Shown here one piece after another: positions 1 to 6,353 of a stretch of DNA of 15,558 bases. Source of the DNA: Tepidimonas sp. (GTDB taxonomy: Bacteria; Pseudomonadota; Gammaproteobacteria; Burkholderiales; Burkholderiaceae_C); the NCBI GenBank assembly GCA_025054905.1, contig JANWZF010000307.1, positions 1 to 15,558 of the forward strand, given 5' to 3'. Both the position numbers and the translations under genes were made by a program. Below the pieces are notes generated by a model that did no database searches, was not told the DNA's origin, and worked only from the letters and a program-made list of their open reading frames with translations. How positions within the stretch are numbered: the first letter of the stretch is position 1; each line of letters starts with the position of its first letter.

Positions 1-117
1 CGGCTGGTCGGTGGCGTACTCGACGAACTCCACGCCCTGCAGCCCCAACGGATTGGCGGCATCGGCCCATGTCTGCTGCAAAGGCTCGCGTGGTGGCAGG
101 CGCAACAGATCGCTCAT
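1..117 (-). CDS. 4-hydroxyphenylpyruvate dioxygenase-like protein, N-terminal fragment
   Basis: Only the first 39 codons are present; the gene runs off the left edge. The start is the ATG at 117-115, which overlaps the stop of the upstream dehydrogenase gene as ATGA, so translation is probably coupled. Residues 22-35 (NPLGLQGVEFVEYA) match the conserved opening of 4-hydroxyphenylpyruvate dioxygenase, where N-P-x-G-x-x-G-x-E-F-x-E begins the first vicinal-oxygen-chelate domain. The family converts 4-hydroxyphenylpyruvate to homogentisate with a non-haem iron. The iron ligands lie outside the window, so a related VOC dioxygenase is possible. A QuiC1-type 3-dehydroshikimate dehydratase fusion is less likely, because there the HPPD-like part is C-terminal. 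The family call rests on this short motif plus position. Confidence 0.65.
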   Translation of the reverse strand, partial: MSDLLRLPPREPLQQTWADAANPLGLQGVEFVEYATDQP

Positions 118-980
118 ACCCCCTCCTCGTGCATCGCTGCGACGCTGGGCTCCAGGCCGCTCAATGCGCGCAGGTGCTCGGGCGTCGTGCTGGGCAAGCC
201 GAAAAACTCGAGATAGGCCGGAATTTGCTCGTACAGCATGTCGGCTCCTACCTGCACGCGACACCCCCGCGCTTGCGCATGGCGCAGCAAAGGCGTCAAG
301 TCGGTGTGCAACACCACATCGCCCACCATGGTCCCTGGCCGCAGCCGACTGATGTCCAGCGGCAGGGGATCGTCCTCGTGCATTCCCAACGGCGTGGCGT
401 TCACCACCAGATCGCGGTCGATGGCATCGGCGGGACCGGACCGCGCTTGGGTACGCGAAAAGTGCCGTTGCAGCCGTTCAGCCAGCCTCTGCGCGGCTGC
501 CGGCACCACATCGCTGACCACCAGATCGGCCACCCCGGCGGCGGCCAACGCCGCCGCGATAGCGCTGCCCACCCCCCCGCAGCCCACCACCAGCGCTCGC
601 GCACCGGACAGGACCACCCCCTTGCGCGTGAGCCCGCGCACGAAGCCTTCGCCGTCGAACAAATCCCCCTCCAGCCGACCGTCAGGCAGCCTACGCACCG
701 CATTGCAGGCTCCGGCAACCTCCACGGCAGGGCTGCGCACGTCCAGCAACTCCACCGTGCGCACCTTGTGCGGCATCGTGATAAGGGCTCCGCGCACATT
801 GTCCAGGGCAAACACGCTGCGCAGCAACACGGGATAAGGCTCGGGACGGCACGCCATCGGTACGACGACCACGTTGGCGCCGATGGATTCGAAATAAGGG
901 TTGTAGATCAGCGGAGATCGAAAGGTGTGTGTCGGGAATCCGACGTGCACGATCAGCTCGGTCAGTCCGTCGATGCGCAT
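114..980 (-). CDS. Shikimate/quinate dehydrogenase-family protein, probably NAD-dependent
   Basis: 288 aa, close to the usual AroE length. Visible family features are a G-x-P-x-x-x-x-x-S-P substrate loop (residues 14-23, second Ser at 22 kept, first Ser replaced), catalytic Lys72 in MPHK, Asn93 in CNAVRR, catalytic Asp109 in FDG, the glycine-rich dinucleotide loop GCGGVG (133-138), NATPLGM (194-200) and Gln252 in the C-terminal helix. After the second Rossmann strand the sequence reads VVSDVV with Asp157, where biosynthetic AroE has an N-R-T-x-x-R clamp for the NADP phosphate. This predicts NAD preference, as in catabolic quinate/shikimate dehydrogenases. It lies 15 bp after dctP and overlaps the dioxygenase gene by ATGA, so it is probably co-transcribed with a transporter. 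The family is clear; the substrate (shikimate, quinate or a relative) is inferred. Confidence 0.85.
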   Translation of the reverse strand: MRIDGLTELIVHVGFPTHTFRSPLIYNPYFESIGANVVVVPMACRPEPYPVLLRSVFALDNVRGALITMPHKVRTVELLDVRSPAVEVAGACNAVRRLPDGRLEGDLFDGEGFVRGLTRKGVVLSGARALVVGCGGVGSAIAAALAAAGVADLVVSDVVPAAAQRLAERLQRHFSRTQARSGPADAIDRDLVVNATPLGMHEDDPLPLDISRLRPGTMVGDVVLHTDLTPLLRHAQARGCRVQVGADMLYEQIPAYLEFFGLPSTTPEHLRALSGLEPSVAAMHEEGV

Positions 981-995
981 GATGGAGGTTCCTGC

Positions 996-2000
996 TTATT
1001 TGCGCAGCTTGTCCAGCTCGGCCTGCAGAGCTGCGACGGTGGCTTCACCCACGGCAGCGGTGTGCTTGGCGATGACGGGCTTCATGCGCTCACGCATCTT
1101 GGCCACCTCGGCGGCGGGCAATTCGGTGACTTGCATGCCCGCTTTCTTCAGGTTGTCCAGCGTGCCTGCCACCGCCGAGCGCGCCTGCTCACGCTGGAAG
1201 CGCGCCGACTCGACCGCAGCCTCCTGCAGAATGCGGCGATCCTCCGCCGACAGCGAATCCCAGAATTTTTTGCTCACCACCACCGACTGTGGGTTGTACT
1301 GGTGGTAGGTCAGCGTCAAATACTTTTGCACTTCGTAAAATTTGGCGCCCCAGATGGTGGCCAGTGGATTTTCCTGGCCATCCACCGCGCGCTGCTCCAG
1401 CGCGGCATAGAGCTCAGGGAATGGCAACGGGGTCGGATTGGCTCCCAACGCCGAAACCCAATCGACGTTGATCGGGTTCGGAATGACGCGCAGCTTGAGC
1501 CCTGCGATGTCTTCCACGCGCTGGATGGGTCGGCGATTGTTCGTGATATGGCGAAAACCGAGTTCGTAGTACGCCAGTCCGACCAGTCCCTTTTCTTCCA
1601 GTTTGGCATGCAGCTGCCGCCCAAACGGCCCATCCAGCACAACGTCGGCCTCGCGCGGACTGGCGAACATGAAGGGAAAGTCGTACACCGCAAATTCCTT
1701 GACCACGCTGGCGAAGATGCCCGAATTCATCGCTGCCATCTCCAGCGTGCCGCCCTGCAGCGCGGACACATTGGCCTGGTCGCTGCCCAGTGCTCCGCCG
1801 GCAAACACCTGCACTTTCAGCCGTCCACCGGACTTTTGTTCCACCAATTCCGCAAACTTGTCCATACCCTGCACGATCGGGTGGCCTTTGGCATTCTGGT
1901 TGGCAAATTTGATCGTGCGCGGCTGGGCCTGGACGACAGCGGCCAGCGCCAGCGACGTCACAGTCACCAGCATGGATTGCAGAAACTTGCGCTTCATCAT
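996..2000 (-). CDS. dctP: TRAP transporter periplasmic substrate-binding protein (DctP family)
   Basis: 334 aa. An N-terminal signal peptide (positive MMKRK, hydrophobic core about 9-22) probably ends after VQA-25, which exports the protein to the periplasm. The mature part is a typical DctP solute receptor: TIKFANQN at the start, the GGALGSD region (68-74), ELGFRHITNNRRP (146-158) and LKLRV with Arg171. Arg171 sits where the family has the arginine that binds the ligand carboxylate, so an organic acid ligand is expected. Two tandem ATGs (2000 and 1997) follow an AAGGAG ribosome binding site at 2010-2005. The second has the better spacing, so the real start may be one codon later. It follows dctM by 98 bp that hold a strong hairpin, and precedes the dehydrogenase gene by 15 bp. 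The ligand is unknown, with hydroaromatic acids suggested by context. Confidence 0.93.
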   Translation of the reverse strand: MMKRKFLQSMLVTVTSLALAAVVQAQPRTIKFANQNAKGHPIVQGMDKFAELVEQKSGGRLKVQVFAGGALGSDQANVSALQGGTLEMAAMNSGIFASVVKEFAVYDFPFMFASPREADVVLDGPFGRQLHAKLEEKGLVGLAYYELGFRHITNNRRPIQRVEDIAGLKLRVIPNPINVDWVSALGANPTPLPFPELYAALEQRAVDGQENPLATIWGAKFYEVQKYLTLTYHQYNPQSVVVSKKFWDSLSAEDRRILQEAAVESARFQREQARSAVAGTLDNLKKAGMQVTELPAAEVAKMRERMKPVIAKHTAAVGEATVAALQAELDKLRK

Positions 2001-2063
2001 GGGTCTCCTTCGGGTCGGAAGCGGCAGGCCGCCACGGCAAGAGCCAGAAGCCACGGGTGCCAC

Positions 2064-2097
2064 GGCGGCCCGCCGCAGGGTGGCACACCGGGCCGCC
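2064..2097 (-). promoter_or_regulatory. Intercistronic stem-loop between dctM and dctP
   Basis: A perfect 9-bp GC-only inverted repeat, GGCGGCCCG (2064-2072) and CGGGCCGCC (2089-2097), is separated by 16 nt. It starts just after the dctM stop codon and lies about 55 nt before the dctP ribosome binding site. No T-tract follows in the direction of transcription, so it is not a standard intrinsic terminator. Such a structure could slow 3' exonuclease decay or attenuate read-through, setting the ratio of receptor to permease. The structure is seen; the role is inferred. Confidence 0.5.
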
Positions 2098-2098
2098 A

Positions 2099-3379
2099 TC
2101 AGCCGTACCACCAGCGATACGGCACCATGACGATGGACGGAAACAGCACCAGCAGCAGCAACACGATCAGTTGCGCCAGCAAGAACGGCAGCACGCCGCG
2201 CGCAACGTGATGGATCTTCATGCGCCCCACGCCAGCCACCACGTTGAGCACCGTGCCCACAGGGGGTGTGACCAGACCGATGGAGCCCATCATCACGAAC
2301 AGCACCCCGAAATAGACCGGATCGATGCCTGCGGCGCGCACCACAGGCACCAACACCGGCGCAAGGATCAGGATGGCTGGCGTCAAATCGAGGGCCATGC
2401 CCACCAGAAACAAAAAGCCCATGATGGCCAGCAGCAGCTGGGTGGGCGCATCCATCAGCGGCTGCAGCCATTCGATCAGCTGGCCCGGCAGGTTGGCCAC
2501 CGTGATCAGCCAGGCCCCGACCGCCGCTGCGGCCACCAAAAACATGATCACCGCTGTCGTCTGGGCGGCTGCCACCAGCACGGTGTACAGGCGTGCCAAG
2601 GGCAGCTCGCGATAGACGACCGTGGCCACGAACCAGGCGTACACCGCCGCCACCACCGCAGCCTCGGTCGGGGTGAACACCCCCAGCTTCAGGCCCAGCA
2701 GCACGATAAAAGGCAGCGCCAGGGCCCACAGCGACTGCCGCAAGGCCCGCAGCACCTCGGCCCGGCTGGCGCGTGGCGGTGTCGGCACCGCTTCGCGCCG
2801 CGCCACCCACCACCAGGCCACGGCGATGGCCACCCCCATCAAGATGCCGGGCACGATACCGGCCATGAACAGGCGCCCGATCGAGACATTGGCCGCCACG
2901 CCAAAAATGACAAACGGAATCGAGGGCGGGATGACGGGCGCGATGATGCCGGCGCAGGCAATCAGCCCACCGCTGCGCTCGCGCCCGTGACCGGCACGCA
3001 CCATCATCGGCAGCAGCAGCGCGGCCAGCGCCGCCGTGTCGGCCACCGCCGAGCCCGACAGCGACGCCAGCAACACCGCCGCCACGATCGTGACGTAGCC
3101 AAGCCCGCCGCGCAAGTGCCCCACGAGCGCCAGCGCCAGATCGATGATGCGCCGGCTCAGGCCACCCGCGTTCATGATCTCGCCAGCCAACATGAAAAAC
3201 GGCACGGCCAGCAGCGGAAAGCTGTTGGCCCCTTCCAGCACGTTTTGCGCCAGGATCTGCGCATCGAACAGATCGAGCTGCAGCATCAAGGCCGCGCCCG
3301 CCAGAAGCAAGGCATAGGCCACCGGCAGCCCCAACGCGATGGCCCCGAGCAGGACCCCCACAAACACCGCGATGCTCAT
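2099..3379 (-). CDS. dctM: TRAP transporter large permease subunit (DctM family)
   Basis: 426 aa, the standard length for the DctM transport subunit, an inner-membrane protein that couples sodium flow to uptake of the receptor-delivered solute. The start ATG at 3379-3377 overlaps the dctQ stop as ATGA and has GAGGAG 8 nt upstream. A longer reading upstream in this frame would overlap most of dctQ and is rejected. Family signatures include SFPLLAVPFFMLAGEIMN (53-70), SGSAVADTAAL (108-118), PVIPPSIPFVIFG (148-160) and a C-terminal GLVTPPVGTVLNV (368-380). At least eleven hydrophobic stretches run through the protein. It works with DctQ and DctP from the same operon. No defects were seen. Confidence 0.95.
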   Translation of the reverse strand: MSIAVFVGVLLGAIALGLPVAYALLLAGAALMLQLDLFDAQILAQNVLEGANSFPLLAVPFFMLAGEIMNAGGLSRRIIDLALALVGHLRGGLGYVTIVAAVLLASLSGSAVADTAALAALLLPMMVRAGHGRERSGGLIACAGIIAPVIPPSIPFVIFGVAANVSIGRLFMAGIVPGILMGVAIAVAWWWVARREAVPTPPRASRAEVLRALRQSLWALALPFIVLLGLKLGVFTPTEAAVVAAVYAWFVATVVYRELPLARLYTVLVAAAQTTAVIMFLVAAAAVGAWLITVANLPGQLIEWLQPLMDAPTQLLLAIMGFLFLVGMALDLTPAILILAPVLVPVVRAAGIDPVYFGVLFVMMGSIGLVTPPVGTVLNVVAGVGRMKIHHVARGVLPFLLAQLIVLLLLVLFPSIVMVPYRWWYG

Positions 3380-3894
3380 GGCGATGACTCCTCGCCCTGG
3401 GTTGCCGACCCATGCCCATGCGCCAACGTCTGCCCGCGCAGCAGCCGCACCAGATCGGCCAGCAGCCAGCCACCTGCCAGCAACCCGAACACCACCCCGC
3501 TGGCATAGAGCCAACCCTGTGACCATCCGGTCACCGGGGCGGTCGTTCCCCAGTTGATGAGGGTTTGCTGCCAGGCTCCCACCAACAGCAAGCCCGTCAT
3601 CGCCAGCATCAGCAGATGCCCCAACACCCCTACGGCCCGTTGCATGGACAGCGGCAGGCGCGCCACCAGCAGATCCACCCCCATGTGGGCGCGCTGGCCA
3701 ACCGCCAGCGCCGCCCCGACGAACACCAGCCAAACGAACAGCCAGCGCGACAGCTCCTCAGCCACCGTCAGACCCCGGTTGAAGCCGTAGCGCAGGACCA
3801 CATTCGCAAACACCATCGCCACCATCGCCAACAGCATCAACGCCATGGCCAGCTGCAGCACCCGTCGTACCCACAGACTCCATCGTTCCAGCAT
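3376..3894 (-). CDS. dctQ: TRAP transporter small permease subunit (DctQ family)
   Basis: 172 aa with four predicted membrane segments (about 13-33, 50-67, 88-107 and 128-150), the DctQ topology. Family marks are FANVVLRYGFN (29-39), EELSRWLFVWLVFVGAA (46-62) and the H-M-G-V-D motif (70-74). DctQ binds DctM to form the membrane part of the TRAP transporter. The ATG at 3894-3892 has AGGAG 8 nt upstream. It is the first transporter gene, downstream of the TetR-type regulator by 96 bp that include a perfect palindrome. The C-terminal tail (154-172) is polar with several His, Gly and Glu residues and overlaps the dctM start. Confidence 0.93.
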   Translation of the reverse strand: MLERWSLWVRRVLQLAMALMLLAMVAMVFANVVLRYGFNRGLTVAEELSRWLFVWLVFVGAALAVGQRAHMGVDLLVARLPLSMQRAVGVLGHLLMLAMTGLLLVGAWQQTLINWGTTAPVTGWSQGWLYASGVVFGLLAGGWLLADLVRLLRGQTLAHGHGSATQGEESSP

Positions 3895-3925
3895 CGTCGC
3901 CGCTCCTGGTCACCGGCAAGTTTGT

Positions 3926-3939
3926 ACTAACCAGTTAGT
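3926..3939. promoter_or_regulatory. Probable TetR-type operator upstream of dctQ
   Basis: A perfect palindrome ACTAAC-CA-GTTAGT (6-bp arms, 2-bp centre) lies 31 bp before the dctQ start, in the 96-bp gap after the TetR-family gene. Spacing and symmetry fit a homodimeric TetR-family repressor. The nearby minus-strand promoter elements are weak, and any promoter for dctQ here would overlap the palindrome, consistent with repression. The palindrome is seen; binding by the adjacent regulator is inferred. Confidence 0.6.
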
Positions 3940-3990
3940 TTTGTCATAGGTAAAAACCCGTACTTGCTCGATCCGGCAGGCAGGCGTGTC

Positions 3991-4680
3991 TCAGGCGGAC
4001 GATCTCGGGGGATCGGCACGCACAAAACGCACGATCATCTCCACGGCGTTGGCGCGACGGCGCTGCACCACGTCCGGCACGGTGCTGTCACACTTGAAGA
4101 TCAGATCGAAAGTGTGGCGGTTGGACACGTTGAAAAATGCCAGCGCTGAAATCGCGGCGTGCAGGTCCAGGGGATCCAGGCCTGGCCGGAACACGCCTTG
4201 GGCCACGCCGCGTTCATACAGGGCGCGCACGGCGGTGATGGCCGGCACGTTGAGATCCTGGATCACGCGGCTGCGTGCCAAGTACTCACCCCGGTGGATG
4301 TTTTCCGACATCACCAGCCGGATGTACGGCTCGTTGAGACGATGATGGTCGAAGGTGTAGGCCACCAGCCGCCGTAGCGCCTCTTCGGGAGGCAGGTCAT
4401 CCAGGTGCAGCGAGGCCTCATTGGCACGCATGCGGCGGTAAGCTTCTTCCAGCACCGCCAGGTAGAGGCCTTCCTTGCTGCCAAAGTAGTAATAAATCAT
4501 GCGTTTGGAGGTGTGGGTCGCATCGGCGATGGCGTCGATGCGGGCCCCGGCCAGTCCCTTTTCGCCAAACTCGCGCGTGGCCACCTCGAGGATGTTGGCC
4601 ATCGTGCGCTGCGGGTCGTGCAAGCGGCCGCCTCTGCGCTCGGCGGTTGGGCGGGCCGTCGGTGGGGAGGTCTTGGACAT
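3991..4680 (-). CDS. TetR/AcrR-family transcriptional regulator
   Basis: 229 aa from the ATG at 4680. A longer reading to 4803 would run through the divergent promoter region and lacks family similarity in the added part. The N-terminal DNA-binding domain covers about residues 24-70: MANILEVATREFGEKGL, then the helix-turn-helix RIDAIADATHTSKRMIYYYF (47-66), then GSKEGLY. The remainder is a helical ligand-binding/dimerisation domain with PYIRLVMSENIHRGEYL (118-134) and a hydrophobic AAISALAFFNVSNRHTFDLIF stretch near 175-195. It probably represses the downstream TRAP/dehydrogenase/dioxygenase genes through the palindrome at 3926-3939 and releases it on binding the pathway substrate. There is no purine-rich ribosome binding site before the ATG, and a good -10 sits where a leaderless transcript would begin. 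The inducer is unknown. Confidence 0.9.
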   Translation of the reverse strand: MSKTSPPTARPTAERRGGRLHDPQRTMANILEVATREFGEKGLAGARIDAIADATHTSKRMIYYYFGSKEGLYLAVLEEAYRRMRANEASLHLDDLPPEEALRRLVAYTFDHHRLNEPYIRLVMSENIHRGEYLARSRVIQDLNVPAITAVRALYERGVAQGVFRPGLDPLDLHAAISALAFFNVSNRHTFDLIFKCDSTVPDVVQRRRANAVEMIVRFVRADPPRSSA

Positions 4681-4686
4681 AGCCGA

Positions 4687-4692
4687 ACTATA
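4687..4692 (-). promoter_or_regulatory. Possible -10 element of the TetR-family gene
   Basis: On the minus strand TATAGT occupies 4692-4687, with six bases between it and the regulator's ATG at 4680. A start of transcription 6-7 nt downstream would fall on the start codon, giving a leaderless or nearly leaderless mRNA. No good -35 hexamer is visible at 16-18 bp, so this is tentative. Confidence 0.4.
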
Positions 4693-4766
4693 GAGGGTGG
4701 CCGCGCCCGACGCGGCCAAACGCCTACACTGCGGGCTGCACGAGCCCACCGCTTGACCTTCGTTCG

Positions 4767-5291
4767 ATGACTTCACGATCCCCTCTGCCCCCCCTTGCTC
4801 CAACCCCCTCGCTACCCCGGCGCATGGCCTGCTGGCTCTACGAAGGCCTGCTGCTGTTTGGTGTGGTGTTCATCGCGGGCTACCTGTTTTCGGCACTGAC
4901 CCAACAGCGCCACGCCCTGCAGCACCGCAGCGAGCTGCAGGCGTTTTTGTTCGTCGTGCTGGGCATTTATTTCACCTGGTTCTGGCACAAGGGGCAGACA
5001 CTGGCGATGAAAACCTGGCACATCCGATTGGTGGGCGCCGATGGCACCCCCGTGTCGCAGGCACGCGCGCTGCTGCGCTACCTGCTGGCGTGGGTCTGGT
5101 TCTGGCCACCGCTGGCCGCGCGCGCCGTGTTCGGACTGACGCTGCCGCAGACCCTGGTCCTGCTCGGAGGGTGGATCGCGGTGTGGGCGCTGCTGGCGCG
5201 TTTTCATCCACAGCGCCAGTTTTGGCACGACGTGCTGGCTGGCACGCGCCTGATCGATGCGCGTTGGCCGCGCGCGGGAGATGCAGCATGA
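4767..5291 (+). CDS. RDD-family inner-membrane protein
   Basis: 174 aa. Hydrophobic segments lie at about 26-43, 58-74, 105-125 and 128-145. RDD-family marks are Arg18/Arg19 before the first helix, FWHKGQTLAMKTWHIRLV (72-89) after the second, RYLLAW in the third and FWHDVLAGTRLID (152-164) at the end. The Asp usual in the first helix is Glu26 here. RDD proteins are poorly understood; some are reported to affect ion or compatible-solute transport. The stop overlaps the LOG gene start as ATGA, so the two are translated together. It diverges from the TetR-family gene across 86 bp. No clear ribosome binding site precedes the ATG at 4767, so a downstream start at Met20 cannot be excluded. Confidence 0.85.
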   Translation: MTSRSPLPPLAPTPSLPRRMACWLYEGLLLFGVVFIAGYLFSALTQQRHALQHRSELQAFLFVVLGIYFTWFWHKGQTLAMKTWHIRLVGADGTPVSQARALLRYLLAWVWFWPPLAARAVFGLTLPQTLVLLGGWIAVWALLARFHPQRQFWHDVLAGTRLIDARWPRAGDAA

Positions 5292-5884
5292 GCACGGCAC
5301 GACCGCCCGCTTTCGCCCTGTGCGTCTACTGCGGCTCGCGCGACGGGGACGACCCCCAATGGGCCAGCCTGGCCGACCAGGTCGGCCATTGGATCGGCCA
5401 GCACGGCGGCCAGCTGGTGTACGGAGGAGGCAGCGCCGGTCTGATGGGGCGGGTGGCCAGCGCCACACTGGCCGCTGGCGGCACCGTGGTGGGGGTCATA
5501 CCCGAACGCCTGGTGCAACGGGAAGTGGCCAAGCGCGATTGCACCGAACTGCTCGTCGTCTCCACGATGCACGAACGCAAACAGCGCATGGCCGAGCGCG
5601 CCGATGCCTTTCTGGCGCTGCCAGGTGGCCTGGGAACCCTGGAGGAGCTGTTCGAAGTCTGGACCTGGCGCCAGCTCGGCTACCACGACAAGCCCATTGG
5701 CCTGCTCAACGCCGGCGGTTACTACGACGCGCTGCTCGGATTTGTCCAACAGGCGGTGCGCATGGGCTTTGTCGCGCCCTGGCAGCAGGAGTTGCTGGAG
5801 GTGGATGACGATGCGCTGGCGCTGCTGCCACGCCTGGTGCAGGCGGCCCGCCGACCAGCCGTGGCCAGCCTGGACCTGATCTGA
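5288..5884 (+). CDS. LOG-family protein (cytokinin riboside 5'-monophosphate phosphoribohydrolase-like)
   Basis: 198 aa, the length of the short LOG family. The Rossmann-like fold opens with CVYCGSRDGDDPQW (12-25) and continues with QLVYGGGSAGLMG (42-54). The signature catalytic/nucleotide-binding parts are MHERKQRM (94-101) and LPGGLGTLEELFEVW (111-125). The family hydrolyses nucleoside 5'-monophosphates such as AMP or cytokinin ribotides to a base and ribose 5-phosphate; in bacteria the true substrate is often unknown. The start is the ATG at 5288, sharing ATGA with the RDD gene. A longer in-frame reading to 5090 lies inside the RDD gene and is rejected. Its 3' end faces glnB, with only 27 bp between the stops. 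Confidence 0.92.
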   Translation: MSTARPPAFALCVYCGSRDGDDPQWASLADQVGHWIGQHGGQLVYGGGSAGLMGRVASATLAAGGTVVGVIPERLVQREVAKRDCTELLVVSTMHERKQRMAERADAFLALPGGLGTLEELFEVWTWRQLGYHDKPIGLLNAGGYYDALLGFVQQAVRMGFVAPWQQELLEVDDDALALLPRLVQAARRPAVASLDLI

Positions 5885-5911
5885 GGCGTCCGCCGCCCAG
5901 GCACAGGCCGC

Positions 5912-6250
5912 TCAAATGGCGGCGTCGTCTTCCTCCCCGGTGCGGATGCGGATCACGCGTTCCACCGGCGTGACAAAAATCTTGCCGTCACCGATCTTGC
6001 CGGTGCGCGCGGCGCGCACGATCGCATCGAGGCAGCGCTCCACGTCGCCATCGCGCACCACCACGTCGATGCGCACCTTGGGCAAGAAATCGACCACGTA
6101 CTCTGCGCCGCGGTATAGCTCGGTGTGGCCCTTTTGTCGGCCAAAACCCTTGACCTCGGTCACCGTCAAGCCCGTGACCCCTTGCTCGGCCAGCGCCTCG
6201 CGCACTTCCTCGAGCTTGAATGGCTTGATGATGGCGGTGATTTGCTTCAT
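5912..6250 (-). CDS. glnB: Nitrogen regulatory protein PII
   Basis: 112 aa from the ATG at 6250, the classic MKQITAIIKPFKLEEV start. A TTG two codons upstream is not needed; GGAG lies 9 nt before the ATG. PII is a trimeric signal protein that senses 2-oxoglutarate, ATP/ADP and, through uridylylation, glutamine. The T-loop is intact, with GFGRQKGHTELYRGAEY (35-51) including the uridylylation Tyr51. The second PII signature TGKIGDGKIFV (83-93) is also intact. It follows nadE by 103 bp on the same strand. That arrangement suits the reported direct control of NadE by PII in some proteobacteria. GlnB rather than GlnK is chosen because there is no amtB neighbour. Confidence 0.95.
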   Translation of the reverse strand: MKQITAIIKPFKLEEVREALAEQGVTGLTVTEVKGFGRQKGHTELYRGAEYVVDFLPKVRIDVVVRDGDVERCLDAIVRAARTGKIGDGKIFVTPVERVIRIRTGEEDDAAI

Positions 6251-6307
6251 GCGCAATGACTCCGGGGGGATCGCAACAGGGCCGGGCCAGCGCCGACCAC
6301 GGCTGCA

Positions 6308-6313
6308 ATGATA
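6308..6313 (-). promoter_or_regulatory. Possible -10 element for glnB
   Basis: TATCAT on the minus strand (6313-6308) in the 103-bp gap between nadE and glnB could start a glnB-only transcript with a leader of about 50 nt. No convincing -35 is seen and no sigma-54 type GG-N10-GC box fits, so glnB may also rely on read-through from nadE. Confidence 0.25.
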
Positions 6314-6353
6314 CCCGCGCCGCTGAGGCCGTGCGGGACGCCCGCGCGCGGAT

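Noticed and set aside
69..2210. 713-codon open frame on the plus strand
   Set aside because: It runs antisense to the dehydrogenase and dctP genes, has His/Gln/Arg-rich low-complexity composition typical of GC-rich shadow frames, and has no family motif.
996..3506. 836-codon minus frame suggesting a dctM-dctP fusion
   Set aside because: The part upstream of MMKRK is the wrong frame of dctM; dctP has its own signal peptide and ribosome binding site at 2000.
2057..3508. 483-codon plus-strand frame
   Set aside because: It is antisense to dctM, and its composition (long His/Gln/Arg runs) shows it is a complement of Leu/Ala/Val-rich membrane coding sequence.
6251..6353. Sigma-54 promoter before glnB
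   Set aside because: A TGGC...TTGC pair near 6270-6285 has GG-to-GC spacing of 7 rather than 10 bp.
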